DNA from: Garcia nutans
Lineage: Eukaryota > Streptophyta > Magnoliopsida > Malpighiales > Euphorbiaceae
DNA: 64,000 nt
Assembly (NCBI GenBank): GCA_947685225.1
Contig: CANTUV010000004.1
Span: 19,251,001 to 19,315,000 of the forward strand
Direction: 5' to 3'
Part shown: positions 32,284 through 44,165 of the stretch, piece after piece
How the letters are laid out: each line of letters begins with the position of its first letter
Numbering within the stretch: position 1 is the stretch's first letter
The notes under the pieces: model-generated
Database searches by the model: none
What the model was told of the DNA's origin: nothing
Seen by the model: only the letters and a program-made list of their open reading frames with translations
Program-made: the position numbers and the translations under genes

Positions 32284-35200
32284 TTAACTCAAAGTGATTC
32301 CATCAATCATTCCTAAATTGAGTTTGATGAAGTTAAGTCTATCTTCATTCAAGGGTTTTGTAAAGACATCAGCAAGTTGATTTTCTGTATCTATGAATTC
32401 TAAGATTATATTCTGATTTTGCACATTTTCTCTTAAGAAATGATGTCTAATATCTATGTGTTTGGATCTAGAATGTTGGATAGGATTCTTAGACAAATTG
32501 ATAGCACTAGTGTTGTCACATTTAATGGAGATATTGTTAAACATTTTACCATAGTCAAGCAATTGTTGTTTCATCCATAATACTTGTGTGCAACAAAAAC
32601 ATGCTGCAACATATTCAGCTTCCGTTGTGGATAAAGCAACTGATGCTTGTTTCTTACTATGCCAAGAAACTAGACAATTACCAAGAAAGTGACATGCTCC
32701 TGTTGTGCTTTTCCTATCTAATATACTACCAACATAATCTGCATCTGAAAATCCTATAATATGAAATGATGTGTTTTTAGGATACCAAAGTCCTAAATGT
32801 ATTGTACCACTCAAATATTTCAAGATTCTCTTAGTGGCATTCAAGTGTGATTCTTTAGGACTAGTTTGAAATCTAGCACAAAGACATACACTATACATTA
32901 TATCAGGCCTAGAAGCAGTTAAGTAAAGTAGTGATCCGATGATACCTCGATATTTCTTCTCATCTACTGCTTTACCATTATCATCTTTACCTAATTTCAA
33001 TGATGTGCTCATAGGAGTTTTGCTAGTTTTGCAGCCATCCATTCCAAATTTCTTGATGAGTTCTTTTGTATATTTGGATTGGTTGATGAAGATCCCATCT
33101 TTACATTGCTTGACTTGCAGTCCAAGGAAAAACTTGAGTTCACCCATCATGCTCATTTCAAATTCCCTAGTCATACAAGAAGCAAATTCTTTGCACAAGG
33201 CTTCATTAGTAGCTCCAAATATTATGTCATCCACATAAATTTGTACAATCAAAATGTTGTGCTTATCCTTTTTAACAAAAAGAGTTGTCTACTTTTCCTT
33301 TTGAAAAACCATTTTCAAGCAAATATGCACTAAGTTTATCATACCAAGCTCTAGGTGCTTGCTTTAATCCATATAAAGCTTTGGTAAGTTTGAAAACATG
33401 ATCAGGAAATTTGTAGTTTTCAAAACCAGGAGGTTGTTCAACATAAACTTCTTCATTTATGAGTCCGTTTAGAAATGCACTTTTAACATCCATTTGATAA
33501 AGCTTAAAATTCATATGACATGCAAAGGCAAGTAATATTCTAATAGCTTCTAATCTAGCTACGGGGGCAAAGGTTTCATCATAGTCAATACCTTCTTCTT
33601 GATTATAACCTTTGGCTACCAATCTTGCTTTATTTCTAATGATGTGACCATTTTCATCAAGCTTATTCCTATAAACCCATTTGCATCCTATTATAGAATG
33701 ATCTATAGGTCTAGGAGTAAGTTGCCAAACATTATTTCTTTCAAATTGATTAAGTTCATCTTGCATTGCAGTTATCCAATTTTCATCATTTAAAGCTTCC
33801 TCAATAGTTTTTGGTTCAATTTGAGAAACAAAAGCAACATTAACATCAATATGATTAATTCTAGATCTAGTAGTTACTCCCTTTGATGTTTCTCCAATGA
33901 TGAGTTCCTTTGGATGATCTTTCTTGTATTGCCAATCCTTAGGTAGATCTTGAGCCTTTTCTTCAAGTTGATTGATCTTTGGAGCATCAATAGATTCAAG
34001 AGGTTCAAGAGTGCCTGCAGGGTCATTGAAAGTAATACCTTTCTTTTGATCAAGTTTAGATGATTCATCAAATACAACATGCATTGATTCTTCTATAACT
34101 AGAGTTTTCATATTAAATACTCTATATGCTTTGCTATATGATGAATATCCTAAGAATATGCCTTCATCTGATTTGGATGAGAATTTTCCAAGATTATCCT
34201 TGGTATTCAATATGAAGCATTTGCATCCAAATACTCTAAAATATCCAATTCTGGGTATTCTTCCATTCCATAGCTCATAAGAAGTTTTATTAGTTAAATG
34301 CCTTTTATAAACACGATTTGCAATGTAACAAGCTGTATTAACGGCTTCCGCCCAAAAATAAGATGGTAAATCATATTCATTGAGCATTGTCCTAGCCATT
34401 TCGATTAAAGTTCTATTTTTCCTTTCAACTACACCATTTTGCTGTGGAGTTCTAGGAGCAGAAAAATTGTGTGAAATGCCAAGTTCATTGCAAAAGTTTT
34501 CAAAGTTTTCATTTTCAAATTCTTTGCCATGATCACTTCTAATAGATGTGATCACATATCCTTTTTCATTTTGAACTCTTTTTGCAAAGGTTTTGAAGTA
34601 ATTAAAGGCTTCATTCTTTTGAGCTAAGAAATTAACCCATGTGAATCTAGAGTAGTCATCAACAAGAACAAATGCATATGGTTTGCCTCCTAAGCTTGTA
34701 ACTCTATTTGGTCCAAACAAGTCTAAATGAATGAGCTCTAAAGGTCTAGAGGTGCTTATAACACACTTTGATTTAAATGAGCATTTATGTTGCTTACCAT
34801 GATGACAAGGTTCACAAATTCTGTCTTTATCATATTTTATCTTAGGTAAGCCATCAACTAAATTCTCATTACAAATATATTTCAATTGATCCATACCAGC
34901 ATGTCCTAGTCTTCTATGCCATAACCATGCATCATTATTAGTGGACATTAAACATGTATGATTAGAATGTATGCTTACATTGTAAGTGTTGTTTGTTCTA
35001 GTACCCTTAAATATGATAACATCATTTGAATTTGTGATTTTACATTCCTTGGAATCAAACTTAACAAAGTATGCTTTATCACAAAGTTGACTAACACTTA
35101 GCAAGTTATGTTTCAAACCATCAACAAGCCATACATCTTCAATTAAATCCTTACCAATAGAACCAATGGAGCCAACACCAAGAATTTTACCTTTAGCATT

Positions 35201-35353
35201 GTTTCCAAAAGTTACGTTACCTCCATGTTTATAGGTAAAACTTGTAAAGAGCTTTGCATTTCCAGTCATATGCCTTGAGCATCCACTATCCACAAGCCAT
35301 GTGCTTTCATTGGTAGTAGATTTTAGGCATACCTGCAAGCCAATTGTGATCAT
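32284..35353 (-). pseudogene. pol: Element G pol: protease, integrase, RT, RNase H
   Basis: From ATG 35353: protease WLVDSGCSRHMTG (35295), integrase finger LWHRRLGHAGM..CEPCHHGKQHKC, core motifs HLDLFGP, RSDHGKEFENE and PQQNGVVERKNRT (about 34730-34430), then RT with WVYRNKLDENG, QMDVKSAFLNG and ALYGLKQAPRAWYDKL. Near 33280 a two-base deletion shifts the frame after KVDNS. The second half, from about 33252, has YVDDIIFG, then RNase H with FSDADYVGS and STTEAEYVA, ending at 32284. Copia gene order (integrase before RT) is clear. This frameshift is the only major lesion found in pol. Confidence 0.95.
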
Positions 35354-37191
35354 CCTTTTTTAGGTACCCACATATAGTTGGGTCCTTGATGGTTAGTAGA
35401 AAGAGTGCCTTCTAAATTGAGATGAGCTTTTCTTATATAACAATAGAAACTTTTGTGACCAAATTTCATGCAATATGTGCATTGCCATGGTATCCTATGT
35501 TTCTGCATTTTTCTTTTTGCATTATACATACAACTACAAGTATGTGATTTCTTTTGTACAAGTTTAGTAAACAACAATGCATAATTGTTTTTGGCTTTAT
35601 CTCCTAGTGAACCGTAAGAAGTTCTTTTAGACTTGGTGCAAGCATCTTTGATATGAACATCAGAAATTTTAGTTGTAGATGCTTTCACAAAAGTTGGTTT
35701 ACTAGGTGCAATGTTGGTTGAGCCATTGAATCCTAATCCATATTTCAAGGAAGGTGATCTTTGATTATTAATTAATGTGTTCAATGCTTCCTTTCCTTTA
35801 TGAAATCTGGAAATTGATTCTTTTAGTTCTTTTAGTTCATGCTTCAATGTCTCATTTTCTTTAATCACCTTTTCTAAGTCATGTGAGCTTTTATTTAATT
35901 CTCCTATTGTATTCATTAAGTGTTCATTTGAGGTTTTCAATTCTAAGGTAGAGTTCTTTAAGCATATAAAATCCTTTTCTAACTTAGAGTTTTTCTCTTT
36001 ATAGAGCATCATTTTAGAGAAATATTTTTCTATTTTAGAATTCATGTGCTCAATCAAATCACTATCATCTATATCACTTATATCATCATGTGCTACAAGA
36101 TCAAAGGATTGAGTACTTACCTCATTGGAGTCATCTTCAATAGCCATGAGACAAAGATTTGCAATTCCTTCCTCTTCTTCTTCTTCACTTGAGGAAGAGT
36201 CATCCCATGTGGCTTTGAGAGACTTTTTCTTTTCTTTATCCCATTTTCTTTTGTTCTTTAATTTGTAGCAATACGACTTGATGTGACCGATTTTTCCACA
36301 TTCATAGCATTTTACCTCATTTTTCTTTTCTTTATCTTTGAAGGAGAATTTAGGAGGTGTACCTTTGTTTGCTTGTAATCTTTTCTTCCTTTTCCATTCA
36401 TTCATTCTTTTTGAGAACATTGCCATTTCATCTTCATCATCAGTACCTGCATTGCTTGAGCTCTCAACTTCTTTGATTGCTTTGAGTGCAATTGGTTTTC
36501 TCTTTTCTTTCTCACCTTGATCTTCTTCTTTTTCACTGTGCAGCTCAAAAGTGAGTAATTTACCAACTAGCTCGTCGGTTCTTAATGTGCTGAGATCATG
36601 AGCTTCTTCTATGGATGATACTTTGGATTCAAAGTTCTTTCTAGCTCTTAGGGCTCTCAAGATTTTACTGTTTACATCACCTTGATCATATACCTTGCCA
36701 TACTTCTTCAGTTCATTGACAATAGCAAGCAAGCGATTTGTCATGTCGGTGACATTTTCATTTGGTTTCATCTTGAATAGCTCATACTCATGAACATGCA
36801 TTTGTTTCTTGGTAAATCTTACTTGAGTTGTACCTTCATGGTAGTTTTCAAGTGTTTTCCAAATACAATGTGCACAAGTTAAATGTTGAACTCTTCCACC
36901 TTCTTCTCTTGAAATGGAGTTCATCAAGATGGAAGCAGCTCTATTGTTCTTGAATCGATCTCTGATATTGCTAGTTGACCATTGAGCTTTGGGAAGTGGA
37001 ACTCGAATACCGTCAACCTCATGAGTAGGAGATTTCCACTCATTTTCCACGAAATCCCATAGTTCAATCCCTTCACTGTCTAGAAACAAATACATTTTGT
37101 GTTTCCAGTATGAGTAATCCGTTCCATCAAAGTAGGGTCTAAGAATAGAGTTAAGATTTCCATGAGAGCTTGATGAAGAAGAAGTTGCCAT
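35350..37191 (-). CDS. gag: Element G gag, intact 613-residue frame
   Basis: Complete frame from ATG 37191 to TGA 35350. The N-terminus ATSSSSSSHGNLNSILRPYF is followed by GTDYSYWKHKMYLFL, the Copia gag entry motif, and the UBN2-type gag core (to about residue 230). A zinc knuckle CYECGKIGHIKSYC (about residue 318) and a second CTYCMKFGHKSFYC near residue 580 both keep CCHC spacing. Between them lie acidic stretches and a long coiled-coil-like segment. The stop overlaps the pol start as ATGA, in a different frame. The length fits Sirevirus gag. Forms virus-like particles in the cytoplasm (family knowledge). Confidence 0.9.
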   Translation of the reverse strand: MATSSSSSSHGNLNSILRPYFDGTDYSYWKHKMYLFLDSEGIELWDFVENEWKSPTHEVDGIRVPLPKAQWSTSNIRDRFKNNRAASILMNSISREEGGRVQHLTCAHCIWKTLENYHEGTTQVRFTKKQMHVHEYELFKMKPNENVTDMTNRLLAIVNELKKYGKVYDQGDVNSKILRALRARKNFESKVSSIEEAHDLSTLRTDELVGKLLTFELHSEKEEDQGEKEKRKPIALKAIKEVESSSNAGTDDEDEMAMFSKRMNEWKRKKRLQANKGTPPKFSFKDKEKKNEVKCYECGKIGHIKSYCYKLKNKRKWDKEKKKSLKATWDDSSSSEEEEEEGIANLCLMAIEDDSNEVSTQSFDLVAHDDISDIDDSDLIEHMNSKIEKYFSKMMLYKEKNSKLEKDFICLKNSTLELKTSNEHLMNTIGELNKSSHDLEKVIKENETLKHELKELKESISRFHKGKEALNTLINNQRSPSLKYGLGFNGSTNIAPSKPTFVKASTTKISDVHIKDACTKSKRTSYGSLGDKAKNNYALLFTKLVQKKSHTCSCMYNAKRKMQKHRIPWQCTYCMKFGHKSFYCYIRKAHLNLEGTLSTNHQGPNYMWVPKKG

Positions 37192-37225
37192 TGTGGATCA
37201 GATTTCACAATTAAGTTTAAGAAAT

Positions 37226-37243
37226 CTCAGGGCTCTGATACCA
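37226..37243 (-). promoter_or_regulatory. Primer-binding site of element G
   Basis: On the - strand TGGTATCAGAGCCCTGAG, two bases from the 5' LTR; matches initiator tRNA-Met. Confidence 0.9.
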
Positions 37244-37245
37244 AT

Positions 37246-38682
37246 TGTTGTCCCAAGATGGCAACCAAGAGGGGGGGGGTGAATTGGTTTCCTCAAGAAG
37301 TTATGACAGTTTAAAAAACTCAACAAACGAGAAATGCGGAATAGAGAATTGGTTGAGTAATGGAAGAAGAAAAGAACACACAAGATCTATAGTGGTTCGG
37401 ATTTACTTCAATCCTACATCCACTTCCTTAACAACTTGTTAAGGTTCCACTAGTCTTTGAAGTTTTCACAAGCTCACTTCCAACTTTACAAGTGTTTTTC
37501 TTAGGCTCACACTTACAACCGAAACAAGAGTTTTACAAGGCTCACTCTCTCAACCTAACAAGAGTTTTACAAGGCTTACTCTCACAACCTAACAAGAGTT
37601 TTACAAGGCTTACTCTCACAACCCAAGTGTTCCCAAGCTTACACTCAAACTTATACAATGGTGTTTTCAATGCTAACACCTAACATTCATAACAATTCAA
37701 ATAAAAGTTTAAGCAAAAGGAAATTTGTTGCTTGGCTATGAAAATCTTTTCTTAATAATGTTATCTCTTTGTTTTCTCATGGAAACATTGTATTTATAGC
37801 CAATGTGGTCTTACTAGCCGTTATTTGATGTTTTGAATAAAGTCTTGGCAGATTAGACCTTCTTTACTTAAACTGTCCGAAGCACTTCGCGGTCGCCCTT
37901 CATACAAGGATGGTCGCGCTAATGCTTCACGCGGTCGTCCTTTTAACCAGGGACGGTCGCTACTTTTGAAAAACTTCAACGGTCGAATTTTAGTGCTCTG
38001 CAGCTGGAATCTTGCCCATGATGTTTTTGTCGGACCGTTTCTTGCCCATGCTGTGTTTGTCGGGACGGTCGCGCCAAGCATAGGTGCGGTCGCCCTTTTT
38101 GAATATTGAAGTGGGTTTACAACGGTCATGTCACGTGTCACTTTCTGACAGAGCAAAAAAGATGTCCGCCACAATTTGAATCTCGCGGTCACCCTTCGTA
38201 GCTTTTCGCGGTCGAACTCACATTCTCGCGTCGAACTTCTGGACGCACCTGAGGACGCGAACACTACTGTCTCTTTGAGCAATTTCTTCTTGAATTGTGG
38301 GGCGGTCGCGACTCTGAATGGGGCGGTCGCTAAAATGATAAGCGAGGTCGAGTTATTCACCGTTCTTGTTACCGCGAACCTTACTGTGATTGTAATGATT
38401 TAAGTTCCTTGAGTAGCGGTCGGGCAAATATTTAGGACGGTCGCTATTATGTAGGAGCGGTCGCGACTATGGTCGAACTTTTGATCGCGAAACCTACTGT
38501 GACAAGGTTTCATTTTGTAATTGCATGGAGCGGTCGTATTCAGTTGAGGTGCGACCGCTATACTTGTTCTGTTCACCTTTAATTGAAGCAACCTAATCCT
38601 GCAACAAGCTTTCTCAAACACAAGTTAAATAGATCATCCATTTGAGTTGTCAAGGATCAAAATTAAGATCATTTGTCTAACA
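37246..38682 (-). repeat. 5' LTR of element G
   Basis: Near-identical to 28481-29916, one base longer in a G run at about 37270. Keeps CG at several sites where the other copy has TG or CA. Its first ~270 bases (38682 leftward) are homologous to a segment inside the LTRs of element F. Confidence 0.95.
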
Positions 38683-38687
38683 ATCTC

Positions 38688-41212
38688 TTTGATTAGTTGA
38701 AAGGAGCAGCAGTATTCTCTAAGATTGATTTAAGATCAGGGTACCATCAGTTGAGAATCAGAGAGGAAGACATTCCCAAGACAGCTTTTCGTACGAGGTA
38801 TGGGCATTATGAGTTCTTGGTGATGACTTTTAGATTAACGAATGCACCAACAACATTTATGGATGATGAACAGGGTATTAAGACCCTATCTAGATCAATT
38901 TTTGGTGGTTTTCATTGATGATATTTTCGTGTATTCGCGTAATGAGGAGGATCATGATAAGCATTTGCGGATTGTATTGCAGACTCTGAGAGAGAAGTAG
39001 TTGTATGCTAAGCTGTCTAAATGTGAGTTTTGGCTTGATCAAGTGACTTTTCTTGGTCATGTGGTTTCAGCACAGGGTATTAGAGTTGATCCGACTAAAG
39101 TTGAGGCTATTTTGAATTGGAGTCCACCGAAGACTGTGACAGAGGTTAAAAATTTTATGGGTTAAGCAGGATATTATCAACGGTTTGTGAAATGTTTTTC
39201 TATAATAGCTACTCCACTCACCAGATTACTTCGAAAGGGAGTTAGATTCATGTGGATAGATCGGTGTCAGGCGAGCTTTGAGCAGCTGAAGGAGATGTTG
39301 ACTCAGGCTCCTATCCTTACTCTGCCTGTGGAAGTTAAACCTTATATGATTTTTAGTGATGCTTCACATAGTGGTTTAGGTTGTGTTTTGATGCAGGATG
39401 ATAGAGTCATTGCTTATGCCTCTCGACAATTGAAGTCGAATGAGCTAAATTACCCGATGCATGATTTGGAGTTAGCAGCTATAGTTTTTGCTTTGAAGAT
39501 TTGGCTACATTATTTGTATGGGGAGAAGTGTTTCATTTATACGGATCACAAGAGTTTGAAATATCTGCGTGTTCAAAGAGAGTTGAATCTTCAATAGAGA
39601 TGATGGTTAGAATTGATTAAAGACTATGACTGTTTAATTAATTATCATCCTAGTAAGGTAAATGTTGTTGCTGATGCCTTGAGTCGGAAGTCTTTGGCAG
39701 GTTTGACTACTTATTTGCTATTATTGCTTGTTAAGTTGGGAGCGTTGCATGTCAGATTTGAGTCTTGTGATGATGGTGCATTGATGGCTCAATTGCAATT
39801 GAGGCTGATGTTATTGGATCAGATTAAGGAGACTCAGTTGGCAAATGAGAAAATCCAGAAAGTTGTATTGGATTGCCAAAAGGGGGAGAGTCGAGACTTT
39901 CATGTGAGAAGTGATGGCAGTTTGTGGTACAGAGATAAGTTGTGTGTTCCTAATGATGCAAGACTGAAAAAGGTAATTTTGGAGGAAGCACATTAGTCAG
40001 CCTATGTTATACAACCTGGGAGTACTAAGATATATCAGAATTTGAAACAATATTATTGGTGGTCAGGTATGAAGAGGGACATAGCAGAGTTTGTATCCAG
40101 ATGTCTCACTTGTCAAAGAGTTAAGGCTGAACACCAAGTTCCTTCGGGATTACTTTAGTCATTATCAGTGCCAGATTGAAAATGGGAGCGAGTGATGATG
40201 GATTTTGTGATTGGATTGCCTTTGACTCAGAAGAAGCCTGATGCATTCTGGGTGATTGTTGATCGAATGATGAAGACAACTCATTTTCTTCCAGTTCGGA
40301 TAGATTATTCTCTTAAGAGGTTGGCTGAGCTGTATATTAGTGAAATAGTGAGGTTAAATGGAGTTCCAATTTCTTTGGTAACTGATCGAGATCCCTGATT
40401 TACATCGAGATTGTGGAGAAGGATACAGGATGCTTTAGGCTCTCAGTTACACTTTAGCACTGCTTTCCATCCTCAGACATATGAGCAGTCAAAGAGAGTG
40501 ATACAGATTTTAGAGGACATGTTGAGAAGTTGTATCATTGATTTCTCTGGGAGCTAGGATAGATTCTTACCACTGATTGAGTTTGCTTATAACAACAGTC
40601 ATCAGTTCAGTATTAGAATGGCACCTTATGAGGCATTGTATGGTAGAAGATGAAGGACATCTCTATGATGGGATGAGGTTAGAGAAGGTAAGTTGATTGG
40701 TCCTGATTTGATTAGGAAAATAGAAGAGAAAGTAAAGGTGATTAGGAATTGTCTGAAAGCAGCCTCAGACCGACAGAAATCATATTCAGATTTAAAAAGA
40801 AGAGACATAGAGTTTAGTGTAGGAGATAAAGTATTTTTGAAAGTGTGTCCTTGGAAGAAAATTTTGAGATTTGGCCGCAAAGGGAAGTTGAGTCCTTGTT
40901 TCATGACCAGTGGCCTATAAACTAGCTTTACCGCCTGAATTGGATCGAATTCACAATGTCTTTCATGTCTCTATGCTTTGGAGGTACAGGTTAGACCCAT
41001 CTCATATTTTGTCAGTAGAGTCAATTGAGGTGAGTCCAGATTTGACTTATGAGGAAGAACCAGTGACTATTTTGGCATGTGAAGTGAAGGAGTTGAGAAT
41101 TAAGAAGGTGCCACTTGTGAAAGTTCTTTCGAAGAATCACGCCACAAAAGAGGCAACATGGGAGAGTGAGCGGATGATGCGGAATCAATATCCCCAATTG
41201 TTCCTAACTTGA
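38688..41212 (+). pseudogene. pol: Element E RT remainder, RNase H, integrase, chromodomain
   Basis: Continues RT after the Copia insertion: FSKIDLRSGYHQL, FIDDIFVYSRN (about 38915), then RNase H with FSDASHSGLG and YTDHKSLKYL (39350-39570). Integrase finger CLTCQRVKAEH is near 40105, MDFVIGLP at 40200, VTDRDP at 40380. The third catalytic motif reads QSKR rather than QSER. The tail has VGDKVFLKV, VFHVSMLWRY and a chromodomain (EEEPVTILACEVKELR, then PLVKVL, ATWESE, about 41020-41210), which targets integration to marked chromatin in active relatives. Many stops, including TAG in GS*D at the same site as in element D. Confidence 0.9.
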
Positions 41213-41245
41213 GAGCGGGTAATTTCGAAGATGAAATTTATTTGT

Positions 41246-41258
41246 AGAGGGGGAGAAC
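41246..41258 (+). promoter_or_regulatory. Polypurine tract of element E
   Basis: AGAGGGGGAGAAC directly before TGTAATATCCC. Confidence 0.85.
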
Positions 41259-41481
41259 TGTAATATCCCAAAATTTTGAAAATATTAATTTTTTTTAAAC
41301 AAGTAAATAAATGATTTAAAAGTATATATATATATAATTAAATGAAAAAGGAAGGGTGAATATGATATATATATATGTAGATATACATAATATATATAAG
41401 TCAATATTTTAATATGGTTAAATGATATTTTAATTATTAAAATAGTAATTAAATAGTTAGTAGAAGATGACATATTCTATA
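41259..41481 (+). repeat. 3' LTR of element E, first part
   Basis: Matches 23763-23975 with small indels, then is interrupted by element B after CTATA. Confidence 0.9.
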
Positions 41482-42746
41482 TGTGAACCTCGGTTTCCAC
41501 CCAAAAAGGATTTGGATGAACATTCACTTGTTGTTAAGAGTCGCCACTCAGTTTTTTTCTGTTCAAAGGGAAAAACTAAGAAAACCCTTGTTTGACTCCA
41601 ATAATGCATCCAATGTAAAGGTTTCTAATCTACGAACCCAAGGAGGATTCGGGGACTATGTCATGCATTTGATTAACTTGCCAAAGAAGAAATGAACCTA
41701 AAAGGAACACAGAAAGGAAGACAAACAGATTGTTAGTAGATTGTGGACTTGCTATTTGGGGTGAATCCCAAATATGCCTACATACTCTCGTTTTTTATGA
41801 GAGATCAAAGCCCATGTAGTTCGGAAAAGCCTATTTAAAGGAAATTATGTATTTATGCATGTGTGTGTGTATGCTTCGTGCATTGTCGGGCTTTTTGCCA
41901 AAATTGTGAGATTTTGAGCACTTGGTGCTAAATTTGATAAAATTTGGGTACTTGGTACCAAAAGAAAATGCAATTTAGGCTTCATGCCAAAAGGTTGATT
42001 TTAGTTGAGATCGGCTTCATGCCAAAGATTGATTTTAATTTGGATAGACTTCATGCCAAAAGAGATTAGGTCTTTGACCCAAAAAGAAATTAAGAAGGAG
42101 ATGTAGTGCTTATGATATGCCTGAATTGACAAAGGATAAATTAGGATATTACCTTGTTTAGGGTTCTCCCACTTTGTAGTTCCATATCTCGTTTTCTCGG
42201 GCCTTGGATTATGATTCTTGATTACGGTTTTTTTTATTATTTTGATTTAGATTAATTCCTACAGCACAAGGTTAGATATATGCAAAGAAAAGTCCAAGAG
42301 AAGTTCTTAAGCGTATGGAAAATAGAGAGTTCGTCCGCCCGAAGCCCACCCGAAAAGCCAACCCCTCTTCTGAAAATTCTAGGGCTATTTATAGTGAAAA
42401 TGGACCAAATTTAGACCTGGACGGTGGTCGGACCACTGGTCCCAGCGGTCGGACCACCGGGACGGCAGTTGGCACCCGTAGGGCGGTCGGACCGCCGTAC
42501 ACGGCGGTTTTGCCCCCCAAAACAGCACATCGGGTCGCACGATTTTCGCTCAAACTGATTTTTCGGGAGCTACAGACCTCCAAAAAATATTCCGAGACCA
42601 TATCTGTGATCCTCGCGTCATTCCGGACATTTCAAGTACCATGAAGACATACTTTCGATGAACTTTACCGTGGACCTCTAGTCCGGCTCGGTCGTCAGCA
42701 GTCTGAGAAAATCGGCTTTCCAAGCCTCAAAATTCGAGTATTCACA
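41482..42746 (-). repeat. 3' LTR of element B
   Basis: On + it runs TGTGAACCTC to GTATTCACA. Carries mini-hairpins (41889-42079), a GAGTCGCCACTC segment near 41537 (primer-site core in reverse) and a CG-rich palindromic segment (42418-42510). It is 20 bases longer than the 5' LTR because of an indel in that CG-rich segment. Confidence 0.95.
41889..42079. repeat. Mini-hairpin series in the element B LTR
   Basis: GCACTTGGTGC, GGTACTTGGTACC, GGCTTCATGCC (twice) and GGTCTTTGACC, plus GGCTTTTTGCC. Stems differ between units but stay complementary; loops start with TT, and an A-run usually follows. The same series is at about 62813-63003. Confidence 0.75.
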
Positions 42747-42759
42747 ATTGTCCCCCATT
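42747..42759 (-). promoter_or_regulatory. Polypurine tract of element B
   Basis: On the - strand AATGGGGGACAAT, touching the TGTGAATAC end of the 3' LTR. Confidence 0.85.
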
Positions 42760-42841
42760 GGGGTCCATAAAAGTGATTTATGGGGCTCAATGTTTTTCAA
42801 AAACGAGAATTTTGAGCAAGGTGCAATATGGACCCTCAACA

Positions 42842-44165
42842 ATGAACCCTCCTTTTAACCATGTGATGCATAACTGGACCAAGAGCCTCCATAATGTTGA
42901 AAGGATCAACATGGGAAGATATGGATTGAAAGCTGTTGCCACCCTTAGAGGTGTAGCTGTGGATTGGGATTTCTTACATGCTTGTATCAGATTTTGGGAT
43001 CCCCAAGCCTACGTTTTCAGATTTGGTGCCCGGATGGAGGAGAGGTGTCCTCTTTTTGAGGAATTCTGCTCAATTATAAGATGTGACCCAAATGCCCCTC
43101 TTGTAAGGCATGAGGTTCGAGTTGGCTATATGGGGTCTTTTCAGAGGCTTTTCAACTTTACAAGGCCTCAAGCTCAAACTATGATTGTGGATGGGAATAA
43201 GGCGATACTGCTTCCTTTGATTGATGAATTCCTGACTGCTAATTTTGAAGATGAGATTCAACTGAAGCATAGGATGCGAGCTTTTGTCTTCTGCCTGTTA
43301 GCTGGGTTTCTTTTCAACCGTGACCCTAGCTTTGGAGATTTAAAGCTTTGCCCCATGATTAGGCAGATGGAAGAACTTAACTGCATTGGTGGTATGATCC
43401 TGGCTGAGACTATTCAGAGTCTTGACAGAACTGCACTTGAATTTGAAGATTGGACTGTTACTCCGATCATTCTTCAGGTAATTTTGTTATACCCTTTGTT
43501 TCTTCTCATTTTTTCCTTTGTAAATAGAAAGGATCTATTTTTTTTCTTTTTAGGTTTGGCTGAGAGACCATCTCTGAGTGGTTGCCGCTCCCCATGCCTT
43601 GACTTATAACCCTTCTCAGTATCGTACTAGAAGAATCTAGGTTTCTTTTCATTCTATGACTAGGTGGATTATCTGGTTGTATGAGCTTGAACCAGAAGAA
43701 TTGCTGTGGTACATCTCTTGGTATAGAATTTCTCGCTTCATGGAGGCAAATGCAATGCATAACCATGTCTACCTTCTTGGTTTCACTCACAGTACATGGT
43801 ATAGTGCTTCTCGCGTCCTTAGGCAAATGGGGGTTGATCAGAGGGTTCCTCTTCCTGTTGGGCTTACTATTGCTACCCCTATTACTCCCGGAGTTACTCG
43901 AGCTGTTCTTTAAACTTGGGTTAGGAACCATCAGATGATCAGACCTTTTACAGAGCCTTCCCTTGTCCAGCCTACTCCAGAGTATAGGACTTGGTTTATA
44001 GCCGAAGTTTGGCCAATTGAAAAGCCAAGGAGGCATGCATTGCTGCAGGAGCTGGAGGGAGAGGAGGTGGTTCCTCTTAACGAGGAGAAGATAGATGTTG
44101 CAGAAAGTTCCAGAACTAAGGAAGATACCGAAGACTCTACCCCACGTAGGAGACATAGGATTTAG
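42842..44165 (+). pseudogene. Antisense DUF7745-like gene of element B, two exons
   Basis: Runs opposite to gag-pol. Exon 1 is 42842-43477 (212 codons, fully open): NPPFNHVMHNWTKSL, then LHACIRFWDPQAYVFRFG, CLLAGFLF, GGMILAETIQSLDR. Donor CAG|GTAATT. Intron of 76 bases ends CTTTTTAG at 43553. Exon 2, 43554-44165, is in phase and starts VWLRDHL. It has ISWYRISRF, TWYSASRVLRQMGVDQ and an acidic C-terminus, with three in-frame stops (about 43575, 43638, 43911). The same domain and donor position are seen in element A. ATG 42842 was chosen because it is 96 bases past the LTR edge and opens the homologous region. Resembles plant DUF7745 proteins (family from memory); function unknown. Its promoter would have to lie in the LTR, read antisense. 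Confidence 0.75.

Larger units (their letters stand above)
28481..38682 (-). mobile_element. Element G: Sirevirus-type Ty1/Copia retrotransposon
   Basis: Complete element on the - strand, 10.2 kb: 5' LTR 38682-37246, tRNA-iMet primer site, gag, pol, a 3' ORF in the env position, multiple polypurine tracts, 3' LTR 29916-28481. Flanked by a perfect duplication ATCTC (28476-28480 and 38683-38687). A long gag with zinc knuckles, a 3' ORF and repeated polypurine tracts are known Sirevirus features. LTRs are 1436 and 1437 bases with about ten differences by eye, many of CG to TG/CA type. Rather young, but pol is broken by one frameshift. Confidence 0.95.

Noticed and set aside
35340..35360. Canonical -1 frameshift heptamer at the Copia gag-pol border
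   Set aside because: The A6-GG run is not in the right phase for an X XXY YYZ slip in the gag frame; kept only as an ATGA overlap.
42315..42644. 109-codon frame in the element B LTR, with a similar one at 63205-63564
   Set aside because: LTR duplicate frames over the CG-rich palindromes; no domain.
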